Shown here piece by piece: positions 49,149 through 59,485 of a stretch of 64,000 nucleotides of DNA (position 1 is its first letter; the number at the start of each line of letters is the position of its first letter). Position numbers and translations under genes: made by a program. The stretch is taken from the NCBI GenBank assembly GCA_946482005.1, contig CAMLPV010000005.1:85995-149994 (forward strand). The letters are read 5' to 3'. Below the pieces are notes generated by a model. That model had not been told where the DNA came from. It saw nothing but the letters and a program-made list of their open reading frames with translations, and made no database searches. This DNA comes from an uncultured Gilliamella sp. (GTDB taxonomy: Bacteria; Pseudomonadota; Gammaproteobacteria; Enterobacterales; Orbaceae).

Positions 49149-49685
49149 ATGGATACTAAAGAGGTATTATCAAAAATATTGACTGAAATATCAGCACAAG
49201 TAAGCTCTATCAATGAGGAACAACTTAGCCAATTTAAAAAAGCCATTATGACTGCAAAACATATTTTTTTAGCAGGAACAGGGCGCTCAGGGTTGATGAT
49301 TAGTGCATTTGCTAATCGATTAATGCATTTGGGGTTTGATGTTAGCTTGATAACTGAAATTAGTAAGCCGAAAGCAAATTTAGGTGATTTATTAATTTTA
49401 GGATCAAATTCAGGTGAAACTCAAAGCTTAATTGCTTATGCCAATCAAGCAAAAGCACTCGGCGTTAAAATAATATTATTTACTACCAATAGCAACTCTA
49501 GCTTAGCCAAATTAGCTGATAATATTGTGGCTATTCCGATAAAAGTGTTTGAACTAAATCAACCGATGGGCAGTACTTTTGAACAACTATCATTACTTAC
49601 TTATGACAGCATTATTTACAGCCTAATGACCGAATTGCAACAGACGCCTGAATTAATGAAAAGTCGTCATGCTAATATCGAATAA
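49149..49685 (+). CDS. hxlB: 6-phospho-3-hexuloisomerase
   Basis: A 178-residue SIS-domain protein. AGTGRSGLMISAFANRLMHLGF and SGETQSLIAYANQAKALG are the sugar-phosphate-binding loops of the HxlB/PHI family, and the C-terminal PMGSTFEQLSLLTYDS block is typical of it. It interconverts 3-hexulose 6-phosphate and fructose 6-phosphate. In the ribulose monophosphate pathway it pairs with hexulose-phosphate synthase (HxlA); no HxlA is present here, which points to a catabolic use. Last gene of the operon. Confidence 0.88.
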   Translation: MDTKEVLSKILTEISAQVSSINEEQLSQFKKAIMTAKHIFLAGTGRSGLMISAFANRLMHLGFDVSLITEISKPKANLGDLLILGSNSGETQSLIAYANQAKALGVKIILFTTNSNSSLAKLADNIVAIPIKVFELNQPMGSTFEQLSLLTYDSIIYSLMTELQQTPELMKSRHANIE

Positions 49686-49858
49686 AGTGCTAACTAGACT
49701 AATAAAGCTAAAATTAAATAAAACTTGTTATTGTCGTCCGGAGGCATGATAGGGCAGATGCCTATTTTATTAAATGGGGATGAAAAATTTTAAGCAAGTC
49801 CTTTTGGCAGTAAAAAAATTGAGGAAAGAGGTTTTTAAGATTATAAATGTTATTAAAA

Positions 49859-49897
49859 AGCACCGTTATTTATCTCATTGATTTAAGTAACGGTGCT
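49859..49897 (-). terminator. Terminator after mmuM
   Basis: A 10-bp perfect stem AGCACCGTTA/TAACGGTGCT (49859-49868 and 49888-49897) with a 19-base loop. On the minus strand U5 follows. It lies 44 bases after mmuM. No separate terminator was clear for the convergent hxlB operon in the rest of this gap. Confidence 0.75.
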
Positions 49898-49940
49898 GAT
49901 TTATTTGTCTATAGCTATAAATTTAAACTATCGACTATGT

Positions 49941-50879
49941 TTAATTAATTGTTTTTAAATAGTGAGCAATTTGTGCAATATCATTTGGAGTAGTTTGACA
50001 GCAGCCACCAATTAATTTTGCTCCTAACTTGATCCAAACGGGCAATTGATTATCAAAGGTACAATTATGTTGATGATCTTGGTGCCATTGTTTGGTGGTT
50101 GGGTCATACTGTTCGCCCGAATTGGGGTAAACAATTAATGGTTTAGAGGTTAACTTCTGTAGTTCGGTTAAAGCGAGGGTGACTTTTTCTAAGGCTATGC
50201 AATTAACGCCGATGCTAACAACTTGATCAATCTGATTCAAATAATCAATTACCTCAATAAGTGGCGTACCATCGCTAAGGTGATTAGCATCTTTTAGAGT
50301 GAACGAAAACCAAGCTGTCATCGTTGGAAATTGTTTTAACAATTTAGTTAACGCTTTTATTTCAACAAAGTTGGGTAGGGTTTCACAAGCTAGGATATCA
50401 ACTTTTGCATCTATAAGTGCCTCAAGGCGAATTTGATGGAACTCGATAAATTCATCTTCACTCAATTGATAGTTGCCGGTGTATTCAGAGCCATCCGCCA
50501 AATAAGCACCATATGGGCCAATTGAACCAGCAATAATTAGTGGTTTATTACTGTCGATTTGTTCTAAATAGTCTTGTTTAGCTTGCTGGGCGAGCTCGAC
50601 ACTTTTTTTTATGAGTTTTATTGACTCGTCCTGTGCGATACCTTTTTGCGCAAACCCTAACGGCGTAGCTTGATAGCTGGCAGTGATTGCACAATCCGCG
50701 CCAGCATTAAAATAATCATAATGAACCTGGCGGATCAGTTCGGGTTGTTCTATTAATACTTTGGCTGACCATAAGCTGTCATTAAGGTCACAACCACGAC
50801 GCTGTAGCTCACTAGCCAGAGCGCCGTCAATGATTATATATTTGTTTTGCTTTAATAATTGAGTTATTGGATTAGACAT
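49941..50879 (-). CDS. mmuM: Homocysteine S-methyltransferase MmuM
   Basis: A 312-residue enzyme that uses S-methylmethionine or SAM to methylate homocysteine to methionine. It starts [29 protein letters not shown]; the zinc-binding cysteines appear in GVNCIAL and the C-terminal IGGCCQTTP motif. The ATG overlaps the natural mmuP stop (TGATG). Because of a one-base shift upstream, the mmuP frame now runs straight into this gene, so it may also be made as a 774-residue fusion; the internal ATG has only weak ribosome-binding sequence (CGAGAAA). Confidence 0.93.
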   Translation of the reverse strand: MSNPITQLLKQNKYIIIDGALASELQRRGCDLNDSLWSAKVLIEQPELIRQVHYDYFNAGADCAITASYQATPLGFAQKGIAQDESIKLIKKSVELAQQAKQDYLEQIDSNKPLIIAGSIGPYGAYLADGSEYTGNYQLSEDEFIEFHQIRLEALIDAKVDILACETLPNFVEIKALTKLLKQFPTMTAWFSFTLKDANHLSDGTPLIEVIDYLNQIDQVVSIGVNCIALEKVTLALTELQKLTSKPLIVYPNSGEQYDPTTKQWHQDHQHNCTFDNQLPVWIKLGAKLIGGCCQTTPNDIAQIAHYLKTIN

Positions 50880-52265
50880 CAGCGATTTTCTCGTTGTTGA
50901 TAGGCTCGGGTTGCGTAATAGGCGATATAGCAGATCACCACAAATGGAATCCCGCAATAAAGGGCAATGCGTTGTTCTGGATCGAATGCTAAACCAATAC
51001 ACTAAGCAAAGTAGGAAGCCTAAAATGGGTACTAATGGGTAAAATGGTGCTTTATATTTAAGCTCTTTTATCTCAGATGGTGATAGTTGTTTTCTGAAAA
51101 AGTAATGAGAAGCACAGATGCTTAACCAAACCGCAACTACTGCAAAGCCGGAAATCGCAGTTAAGCCTACAAATACCGTATTAGGTGCTTTGACACTGGA
51201 AATCAGTGCTAATAATCCACCAAACATACTAACGGCAATAGCATTAACTGGAATGCCTTTTTTATTTAATTTGCTAAAGTAGTTAGGTAAAGTACCTTGA
51301 TTGGATAGTGACCATAACATCCGGCCGGAGGCGTATAATCCTGAGTTAGCGGCAGATAAGATGGCGGTTAAAATAACAAAATTCATAATATCTGCTGCAT
51401 AAGGAATACCAATACTTTCAAACACTTCAACAAATGGACTTTTGCTAACGCCAGCTTGTTCCATCGGTAGTAGGGCAGCCAATACAAAAATAGTACCAAC
51501 AAAAAAGATAATTAATCTTAAAATAGTGGTTTTAATCGCTAATGGAATGGTTTTTTCCGGATGATGTGTTTCACCAGCGGCTATACCGATTAGTTCAGTG
51601 CCCGAAAAAGCAAAGTTAACCGATACCATAGTCATTACAATTGGCGTAATACCATTCGGCAACCAACCATGTTCGGTAATATTGTGAAGAAACGGTGCCG
51701 GCATGGCGTTTTTCATCGGAATAATACCAAAAATTGCAGCACTACCTGCAATAATAAACACCAGTATAGTAATGACTTTGATGATCGAAAACCAAAACTC
51801 ACTTTCAGCAAAAAACTGCGCGGTAATGATATTTAATAAGAAAATCACTATACAAAAGACTAAACACCAATGCCAGACGGAAACTTGTGGGAACCAGTAT
51901 TGCATACACAATCCGGCAGCGGTAAAACTTGATCCTAATGCTACAGTCCAAGTTAACCAATATAGCCAAGCAACAGTGTAGCCAGTAGCTGGGTTAATAA
52001 ATCGTGACGCATAGGTATGGAAAGCACCCGTTTCAGGCATAGCCACGGCCAGTTCACCCAAGCATAACATAACTAGATAAACGACTAATGCGCCAATTAA
52101 ATAGGCAATAATAGCACCTATCGCACCCGCGGTGGAAATAATATAACCTGTGTTAAAAAAGAGACCGGTACCAATTACGCCACCTAAAGATAGCATAACT
52201 AAATGCCGCGTTTTCATGGAACGTTTGAATTGATTTTCATTACTAATAGAAGAATGTTTATTCAT
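50879..52265 (-). pseudogene. mmuP: S-methylmethionine permease MmuP, frameshifted near its 3' end
   Basis: An APC-family amino acid permease with about twelve helices; [23 protein letters not shown] and [21 protein letters not shown] are typical of the AAT family, and the neighbour mmuM identifies it as MmuP. At base 50999 one extra base disturbs the frame. The shifted frame gives [15 protein letters not shown] and so on; correcting it restores [19 protein letters not shown], then a TGA overlapping the mmuM ATG, for 461 residues (E. coli MmuP is 467). The shift changes the last 40 or so residues and fuses the protein to MmuM. The core transporter could still work. Sequencing error is possible. 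Confidence 0.85.
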
Positions 52266-52798
52266 AAAGGTATATTTTTATTAAAGTAAAAGAATCAAAA
52301 ATTCTATATAGATAGAATAATTATTAAAATAGCTTTATTTCGGTGATACTAGTTATTTATATTGTTAGCATGACATTTTTTTAAATGGATTAGTTACTGT
52401 GCTCTAACAATCATAATTGTAATAGATGCAACATTGTAATAGATACTACTGAGATAAGCGATCTTTTTGTGACTAATTAGCGATATTTAAAAAATGAAAT
52501 TGCTCAATCGGTTAACGCAATGATATTGGTTTGATCCTTTGTCATTCATGGTGGTTTTTTCTTGGATTTAAGGTATTGTTTGTCACTTAAGCTGTTTTAT
52601 CATTATTTATAGTAGAGGGATAATTTTTTTTAAGACCAATTTAGTAAATTGGTAAGAAATATAGTTGAAATGTATCTAAATATTGAAAATAGTATATTTT
52701 TTTATCAATTATATTCAATAAGATGTCTTATTTTAGATAAGTTATAAACAAAAAATTAATGTTTATCAAATGAGGAAATAAGTTGTGGTAAAATAGGT
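52266..52798. other. Gap without a gene
   Basis: About 530 AT-rich bases upstream of mmuP. I see no coding frame. A 12-base direct repeat ATTGTAATAGAT occurs twice around 52415-52445. No SAM or methionine-type riboswitch pattern was recognised, though I could not test this by folding. Confidence 0.4.
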
Positions 52799-52822
52799 AT
52801 CCCACCAGAGGATTGGTGGGAT
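52799..52822 (-). terminator. Terminator after the DUF945 pair
   Basis: A 9-bp perfect stem ATCCCACCA/TGGTGGGAT (52799-52807 and 52814-52822) with a six-base loop, 18 bases after the second DUF945 gene. The U-tract on the minus strand is weak. Confidence 0.72.
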
Positions 52823-52840
52823 GATTTTATAATAAAGAGA

Positions 52841-54232
52841 TTAATGTACTAAATTATTCAGAAGTTCATCCGAGTTCATCTTTTTACCATTTATGGTAAA
52901 TTGTCCACTGCCTTTTAAAAATTCCATTTCAGAGAATAGTCCATCAACTTCATCTTTTTTAAATATAAATAAAGGTGATTTATATAGTGTCATTTCAATA
53001 ATATCCTGAACATTTTGAACTGCTGTTTTAAACTCTTCATCCGAGATGTTTTCATTTTCCGGGTTTACGAATTGAGCAATAAAACGACCTAAAACCTTGT
53101 AAGGTGCTTCAAGCTTAAAATTAAATTTATTGAGTTTACTGAGATTACTTCCCATGGTTAAGGCGGTTATTTGATTAAAATTTGAAACATCTATTAGTGC
53201 ATTGAAATTAATATCTCCCTCACTATTGTGCCAATGTACTTTTTTAAAGTCTATTTTGGTATTAGGAGAGGTGTTATTATCAATTTTAGCTATTAACGGT
53301 TGTAATGCGGAGCGATGGGGTAAAAATGATTTATCAATTCCCTCAAAATTAACATTAATAGCACCATTACCCATTTCCTGGTTGCCGTAATTAAATGCGT
53401 CAACATTTAAATTAATCAAACCATCTAGTCCCTTACTATTTGCTTCAAGTTTGTAGTGCCAAGTTAAATTTTTGATAGTAATTTCCGGCGTATTGATATT
53501 GCTTTTAAAATTTAAATTAAAATCATCAAAGCTAGTTTGAGTATCTATATAGGCTTTTGGGTAATCAATATCATTAACGGAGTTTAAATTGCTGATCAAT
53601 AAGCTGTCGCCATCGTTTCTTTGATAATCAAATTTGCTTACTTTAATTGACATTGATGGTTTATCAAATTTGATGTTTCCCGAAACACGATAATCAATTG
53701 TACCAAGATCAAGTTTACCTTGTAAGATTTTATAAACTTGGTCAGTTTCAGCCAATGAAATTGGTTGAGTTAATAAATTAAAGTCTAGGTTATCAAAATA
53801 AGATAAGCCTACATGACCTTTAATGAACGGTTGATTACCAACACGCTGCCACAAAGCCGGATTAAATTGTTCACTATTTTGATATTCAACCCATACTTGT
53901 TGTGGAGTTAACTTACCATCTTTTAATGCTGCTAGTGGGAAGGGGCCATGATGAATAATAATATCATCATCGTAAATTATGATTGGCTCAGACACTTCGT
54001 CATTGTTGATAGAGATTTTTATATGTGTTTTTGTTGAGAAAATCCCTTTTTCGTCATTATCATGCGTGATTTGTAATTCAAATAGATCTTGTGCACTATT
54101 CATTTGTTGGCACACGGTCTTTAAGCTGCTATCAAGTTCCTTTTCAATTACGTTCCCAGTGTGCCATGCAATACCAACATAACTTAAACCTAATATTGCC
54201 ACAACACCCACTGCTAATTTCGATTTCTTCAT
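52841..54232 (-). CDS. DUF945 (YdgA-like) family protein, paralogue 2
   Basis: A 463-residue protein with one N-terminal membrane anchor (MKKSKLAVGVVAILGLSYVGI) and a large periplasmic part typical of DUF945/YdgA. YdgA-like proteins are periplasmic inner-membrane-anchored proteins of unknown function, possibly related to AsmA-type proteins. The anchor and the following WHTGNVIEKE are almost identical to paralogue 1, 87 bases upstream; the rest has diverged. I chose ATG 54232 rather than GTG 54238 by alignment with the paralogue. AAGAG lies upstream. Confidence 0.85.
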   Translation of the reverse strand: MKKSKLAVGVVAILGLSYVGIAWHTGNVIEKELDSSLKTVCQQMNSAQDLFELQITHDNDEKGIFSTKTHIKISINNDEVSEPIIIYDDDIIIHHGPFPLAALKDGKLTPQQVWVEYQNSEQFNPALWQRVGNQPFIKGHVGLSYFDNLDFNLLTQPISLAETDQVYKILQGKLDLGTIDYRVSGNIKFDKPSMSIKVSKFDYQRNDGDSLLISNLNSVNDIDYPKAYIDTQTSFDDFNLNFKSNINTPEITIKNLTWHYKLEANSKGLDGLINLNVDAFNYGNQEMGNGAINVNFEGIDKSFLPHRSALQPLIAKIDNNTSPNTKIDFKKVHWHNSEGDINFNALIDVSNFNQITALTMGSNLSKLNKFNFKLEAPYKVLGRFIAQFVNPENENISDEEFKTAVQNVQDIIEMTLYKSPLFIFKKDEVDGLFSEMEFLKGSGQFTINGKKMNSDELLNNLVH

Positions 54233-54319
54233 TTTCACTCTCTTACTTTCCGTTTCTTTCTACAACCTATACGATTCCAATCAATTAAGTTATCACCTGA
54301 GCCAATTTATATTCCTGTT

Positions 54320-55843
54320 TTATTCAAACAGATCCAAAACCTCATTTTTGTTATACATTTGTCCATTTATGTTGGCTTCGTTACTATCTTTAGATATATC
54401 AATATCCATAAATAAACCTTGTTCTTCACCCTTACTTAACTTAAATAATGGCGAATCACCGAACATATGTTCTAACATTTCTTGGGTTTCTTCTTTCCAT
54501 AACTCAACTTGCTCATCAACGAGATCATGATGGAGAGGATCCCAATATTGTGCAAAAATCCGGACAAGCACGTTTAACGGTGCACTAACATGTAATGTTA
54601 AATTATCAATGCTATCAAGAGGGTTGTCGTCTTCAGAAATTTGATCAAGATTAGTAATATTTAGTGATCCTTTAATATTGATATCACCACTCAAATTGTG
54701 CCAGCTGAAGTTATTTAGCTTAACTTTGCTTTCAATAGGTTGATTATAATGAGTTTCTACATCGACAAATTCCTCGCCAAATATTGCTTTATCTAAATCT
54801 TGATAATCAATATCTATCATGGCGTTCCCTAAGTTTTGTTGTCCATGAAGAATTGAGTTTACACTACTGGTAAATGAGCCGCTAAGAACTCGTGCATCAC
54901 TTAAATTAACTTTTTGCTTGATTGAAAGACCTTTTAATTGGATAGCTGGTTGCCTATTACTTGATTGTGGCATTAAGGTAAAATTACCCAAACTAATTTG
55001 CGTATCAACATCCTGATTGGCTGGTTCAATCGTAACTTTAGTGATTAAATTATCAAGTATAAAAGTGTCGAGATCAGATTGATCAAAATCATACATATTA
55101 TTAAAAAATTTATTTTTTTGATTGGTTCGTAATTTATCAAAAGTCAAAGCAAAATTAACGTGGTTTGATTGCTTTTCACCAGCAAGGGTGAAATGAAGAT
55201 TGTTTAATGTCAAATATTCGCTCGCAAATTGGTGATGGTATTTATCTAAATCCAATTTTATTGACGGCGTTGATTGATCGCTTTTGCTAGTGAATGTTAA
55301 AGTCGAAGCTCCTAATTCTGCTTCTAGATCAGATAGAAAATGTGTTTCTCTGTTTTGTTTAACTTTAAATCCGTTAGTTAACCAATTAAGTGTTACATCA
55401 CCATTATAACTTATACTCATATTACCCGTTATTAATGGTCGAGCGCCAATAACCTCAACCAAGTCAAATTTAGAGTCGGCAATTGGATATTCAATCCAAG
55501 CCATTTGTGGTGAAAAAATACCTTGCTTTAAGGCTGCTATCGGAAATGGACCGTGATAGATAGTGAAATCAGTGTCAATCAAGGGGAGCTTATCATTGAT
55601 CATTTCGTCCTTAGGCAATAAGGTTATATTGATATGCGTTTGGGTTGAAAAAATATGCTTCTTATCATTAGAATGGGTGATTTGTACGTTAAACACGTTT
55701 TGCGAATTATTTATTTGCTCGGTAACTCGAGCTATTGTGTTATCAATTTCTTTTTCAATCACATTCCCAGTGTGCCATGCTATACCAAGATAACTTATAC
55801 CTAGTACAGCAATAATACCAATAATTGGAGTCGTCTTTTTCAT
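54320..55843 (-). CDS. DUF945 (YdgA-like) family protein, paralogue 1
   Basis: A 507-residue protein with an N-terminal anchor (MKKTTPIIGIIAVLGISYLGI) and periplasmic DUF945 domain. It shares IAWHTGNVIEKE, the FHGPFPIAALK-type motif (YHGPFPIAALKQG) and the C-terminal pattern with paralogue 2. The two arose by tandem duplication. It lies 31 bases after mfd, so it may be in the same transcript, although no functional link is evident. Confidence 0.86.
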   Translation of the reverse strand: MKKTTPIIGIIAVLGISYLGIAWHTGNVIEKEIDNTIARVTEQINNSQNVFNVQITHSNDKKHIFSTQTHINITLLPKDEMINDKLPLIDTDFTIYHGPFPIAALKQGIFSPQMAWIEYPIADSKFDLVEVIGARPLITGNMSISYNGDVTLNWLTNGFKVKQNRETHFLSDLEAELGASTLTFTSKSDQSTPSIKLDLDKYHHQFASEYLTLNNLHFTLAGEKQSNHVNFALTFDKLRTNQKNKFFNNMYDFDQSDLDTFILDNLITKVTIEPANQDVDTQISLGNFTLMPQSSNRQPAIQLKGLSIKQKVNLSDARVLSGSFTSSVNSILHGQQNLGNAMIDIDYQDLDKAIFGEEFVDVETHYNQPIESKVKLNNFSWHNLSGDINIKGSLNITNLDQISEDDNPLDSIDNLTLHVSAPLNVLVRIFAQYWDPLHHDLVDEQVELWKEETQEMLEHMFGDSPLFKLSKGEEQGLFMDIDISKDSNEANINGQMYNKNEVLDLFE

Positions 55844-55874
55844 GTTTATAATTTCTGTTTCGTTATATTTCAGG

Positions 55875-58800
55875 TTATTTTTCTAGATGATCAGCAAAAT
55901 CAACTAATAAATTCATAATATAATCAATGCGATCAATGCGTTGTAAATCAGATTTAATTAATTTTAATCGATTAGTCCCTTCTAAGCGATAAATTTTTGG
56001 CGATTTTTGTATGATCTCAATTAAATAATCAACTGAAATTTTGTTATTAGCGCCAAATTCAATAAAGCCCCCTTTATCACCCAATTCGATTTTGGTAATA
56101 CCCAATCTACTTGCTTGATAGCGAATTTTAGTCGTTTCTAATAAAAACAACACAGGGTCAGGCAATTTGCCAAATCGGTCGCGCATTTCGACTTGAATAT
56201 CAGTCAGTTCATCTAGGCTTTCAATGCTGGCGATGCGTTTATAGAGTGATAAACGAGTATTAACGTCAGGAATAAAATCATCAGGAATTAAAGTCGGTAA
56301 GCGTAATTCGACTTCTGTCTGTTGATTATTGAGTAGTGATTCGAGAGTCGGTTCCTTGCCCTCTTTAAGGGATTTAACCGCATCATCAAGTAATTCGATA
56401 TAAAGGTTAAAGCCAATGGTTTCAATTTGTCCACTTTGGTCACTGCCCAATAGTTCACCAGCACCACGAATTTCAAGGTCATGAGTGGCTAAAGCAAAGC
56501 CAGCCCCTAAATCTTCTAGCGTGGCTATTGCATCAAGACGTTTTTTAGCATCTTTACTAAGTAATTTAGGATGTGGCGTTAACAAATAAGCGTAAGCTTG
56601 GTGATAGGAACGTCCAACCCGTCCACGCAATTGGTGTAACTGGGCTAAACCAAATTTATCAGCGCGTTCAATAATGATAGTATTGGCATTAGGAATGTCG
56701 ATTCCGGTTTCGACAATAGTAGTACACACCAATAAGTTAAATCGTTGATGATGAAAGTCATTCATAACCCGTTCGAGATCGCGCTCATGCATCTGTCCAT
56801 GACCAACCGCAACCCGAGCTTCAGGTACCAGTTCGGTTAACTTTTCCGCCACTGTTTCAATATCCGACACATCATTGTGTAAGTAATAAATTTGGCCACC
56901 ACGTAAAATTTCTCGCAAAATGGCTTCACGTATAACTAGGTTATCATATTCTCGAACAAAGGTTTTCACAGCCAAACGGCGAGCTGGCGGAGTGGCTATA
57001 ATTGAGAGATCACGCATGCCACTCATGGCCATATTTAAGGTTCGTGGAATAGGGGTTGCGGTCAAGGTTAGGATATCGATATTGGCACGCATTGCTTTAA
57101 TACGTTCTTTTTGACGAACACCAAAGCGATGTTCTTCATCAACAATCAATAAGCCTAAATCTTGCCATTTTACATCTTCTTGTAATAGTTTATGAGTACC
57201 TATAACAATGTCGATTTTTCCTTCAGCTAACTCTTGAATTATCGCTTGTTGCTGTTTAGCTGTTTTAAAGCGAGATAAACTTTCGATACGGATTGGCCAA
57301 TTGGCAAATCTGTCACAAAAGCTTTCGTAATGTTGTTGGGCAAGTAGGGTGGTAGGAACTAAAACTGCTGCTTGCTTATGATTTATTACCGCTAAAAATG
57401 CTGCACGAATCGCCACTTCGGTTTTACCAAAGCCGACATCTCCGCAGACAAGGCGGTCCATTGCATAAGGTGAACACATGTCACCAATAACAGCACCAAT
57501 GGCATTTTGCTGATCTTCGGTTTCTTGATAAGGAAACGCTTGGCAAAATAGTTCGTATTGTTCACGATCTTGTTTGAATTCAAAGCCGGGTTTACTCTCA
57601 CGTTCAGCGTATATATCTAACAATTCAGCGGCAACATCTCGTACTTTTTCGGCGGCTTTTTGTCTTGCTTTACTCCATGTATCGGTACCTAATTTATTGA
57701 GTGGCGCATTTTCCTCATCTCCACCTGAGTAACGGCTGATCAAATTAAGTGATGAAACGGGTACATAGAGCTTAGTCTCATTAGCATAGAGTAAAATCAG
57801 ATATTCAGCAGTAATACCGCCCGTTTCTAATGTGGTTAAACCGGCATAGCGCCCCACACCATGCTCCAAATGCACCACAGGTTTACCCGGTGTTAATTCA
57901 GCTAAACTTCGAATTAAGCTATCGGTATTGATCGCTTGTTTACTCTCTTTTTTACGTCGAATAACCCGACGACCCAACAATTCGTTTTCCGTAATAAAAG
58001 CAAAATTTTGTTGCAGATCGATAAAACCTTGTTCACTAGCACCAATCATTAAACAGTAACGATTATCCGTGTTTGACAGTTGGTCAAGTTGAGTGATGCT
58101 GGTTGGATGTATTCGAATGCGACCTAAAATTTCTTGCAACGCCTCTTTACGACCTTCAGATTCGACCGAAAAGATAATTTTACCGTCAAAATCTTGGATA
58201 AATTGTTCAAAATGAGAATAAGGATCTTTCTGCTGAATCTGTATGGCAATTTCAGGTAGTAAACTAAACGGCAAGTTAATACTTTTGTTTGAATCACTGA
58301 TTTCAGTATGCGACACCGTAATGCGTGGATATTGTTTAAAATGAGCAAAAATTTCATCAGTTTTTGACCAAATAACCGTTGGCGCTAACAGTGGCCGCAT
58401 CGGATCGACTTTACGACTTTCATAACGTTGGCTAATATCCTGCCAATATTTATTGGCGAACGATTCGATATTGGTTGTATTGATAATCAACGTATTTGCT
58501 AAAAAATAGCTAAACAGCGGCGTGAGAGGTTCGTTAAAAAATAAGGCCTGCCAATACTCAATACCGGTTGGTAGAATGTTTTTACTAACTTGTTGGTAGA
58601 TGCTTTCTGGATCTAATCTTACTTCAAACTTTTCTCGCCATTGACTGCGAAATAGTTCGATTGATGTTTTATCAAAAGGAAATTCGTGCGCGGGTAGTAG
58701 TTGAATTTGGCTAATTTCATCAAGAGTCCGCTGAGTTTCGACATCAAAGGTACGAATGCTGTCAATTTCGTCATCAAAAAAATCAATACGGTAAGGGGCG

Positions 58801-59336
58801 TCACTTCCCATAGGATAGATATCAAATAGCGCACCGCGAGTGGCATATTCGCCATGTTCCATGACTTGACTGACCGAACGGTAACCGGCATTTTCAAGTT
58901 GCAAACGTAGATTTTCACGACTTATGGCTAAACCTTTTTTCATCATAAAGACATGTCCACCTAAATAATTTTGTGGACAGACTTTTTGCATAAGTGTATT
59001 AATTGGTAGAATTAATGCGCCTTTAGTTAAATGGCCCAAATGATAAAGGCAGGATAACCGTTCTGATACAATATCTTGGTGGGGCGAAAAACTATCATAA
59101 GGCAATGTTTCCCAATCGGGGAAGAAGATTGTTGGAAAGCGAGAAAATTGTTTTAACTCTTCATGAAGACGAGTAGTTTGTTGCATATCATCGGTAACAA
59201 TCACCACTAAACCATCGTGAGCTTCTATTGTTTGCGCACAAAATTGAGATAATGAAGAACCAACAAGTTGGCCAACTTGTTTAACTTCACCTGATTTTTT
59301 AGGAATGATGTTAGAAATATTATATGTTTTAGGCAT
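55875..59336 (-). CDS. mfd: Transcription-repair coupling factor Mfd
   Basis: A 1,153-residue protein, as long as E. coli Mfd (1,148). The UvrB-homology region is at the N-terminus (FPDWETLPYDSFSPHQDI), followed by the RNA polymerase-interacting domain (LTPGKPVVHLEHGVGRYAGL). The RecG-like translocase has the Walker A GDVGFGKTEVA, DEEH box VDEEHRFGV, and TATPIPRTLNMA; the C-terminal UvrA-masking domain is complete. It removes stalled RNA polymerase and recruits UvrA. It is divergent from lolC as in related genera. Confidence 0.97.
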   Translation of the reverse strand: MPKTYNISNIIPKKSGEVKQVGQLVGSSLSQFCAQTIEAHDGLVVIVTDDMQQTTRLHEELKQFSRFPTIFFPDWETLPYDSFSPHQDIVSERLSCLYHLGHLTKGALILPINTLMQKVCPQNYLGGHVFMMKKGLAISRENLRLQLENAGYRSVSQVMEHGEYATRGALFDIYPMGSDAPYRIDFFDDEIDSIRTFDVETQRTLDEISQIQLLPAHEFPFDKTSIELFRSQWREKFEVRLDPESIYQQVSKNILPTGIEYWQALFFNEPLTPLFSYFLANTLIINTTNIESFANKYWQDISQRYESRKVDPMRPLLAPTVIWSKTDEIFAHFKQYPRITVSHTEISDSNKSINLPFSLLPEIAIQIQQKDPYSHFEQFIQDFDGKIIFSVESEGRKEALQEILGRIRIHPTSITQLDQLSNTDNRYCLMIGASEQGFIDLQQNFAFITENELLGRRVIRRKKESKQAINTDSLIRSLAELTPGKPVVHLEHGVGRYAGLTTLETGGITAEYLILLYANETKLYVPVSSLNLISRYSGGDEENAPLNKLGTDTWSKARQKAAEKVRDVAAELLDIYAERESKPGFEFKQDREQYELFCQAFPYQETEDQQNAIGAVIGDMCSPYAMDRLVCGDVGFGKTEVAIRAAFLAVINHKQAAVLVPTTLLAQQHYESFCDRFANWPIRIESLSRFKTAKQQQAIIQELAEGKIDIVIGTHKLLQEDVKWQDLGLLIVDEEHRFGVRQKERIKAMRANIDILTLTATPIPRTLNMAMSGMRDLSIIATPPARRLAVKTFVREYDNLVIREAILREILRGGQIYYLHNDVSDIETVAEKLTELVPEARVAVGHGQMHERDLERVMNDFHHQRFNLLVCTTIVETGIDIPNANTIIIERADKFGLAQLHQLRGRVGRSYHQAYAYLLTPHPKLLSKDAKKRLDAIATLEDLGAGFALATHDLEIRGAGELLGSDQSGQIETIGFNLYIELLDDAVKSLKEGKEPTLESLLNNQQTEVELRLPTLIPDDFIPDVNTRLSLYKRIASIESLDELTDIQVEMRDRFGKLPDPVLFLLETTKIRYQASRLGITKIELGDKGGFIEFGANNKISVDYLIEIIQKSPKIYRLEGTNRLKLIKSDLQRIDRIDYIMNLLVDFADHLEK

Positions 59337-59485
59337 GTTGGAGTAATAGATAATTGCGACAAAGTTATTTCACGATTATAACGTAATTATATGACTGTTT
59401 TCTATAACTGTTTAATCCTGTATCATAAGTAGCTTATATTCTACGAGTTAAACTTGATTAAAACTTCAGGTACCTTATTACTATT

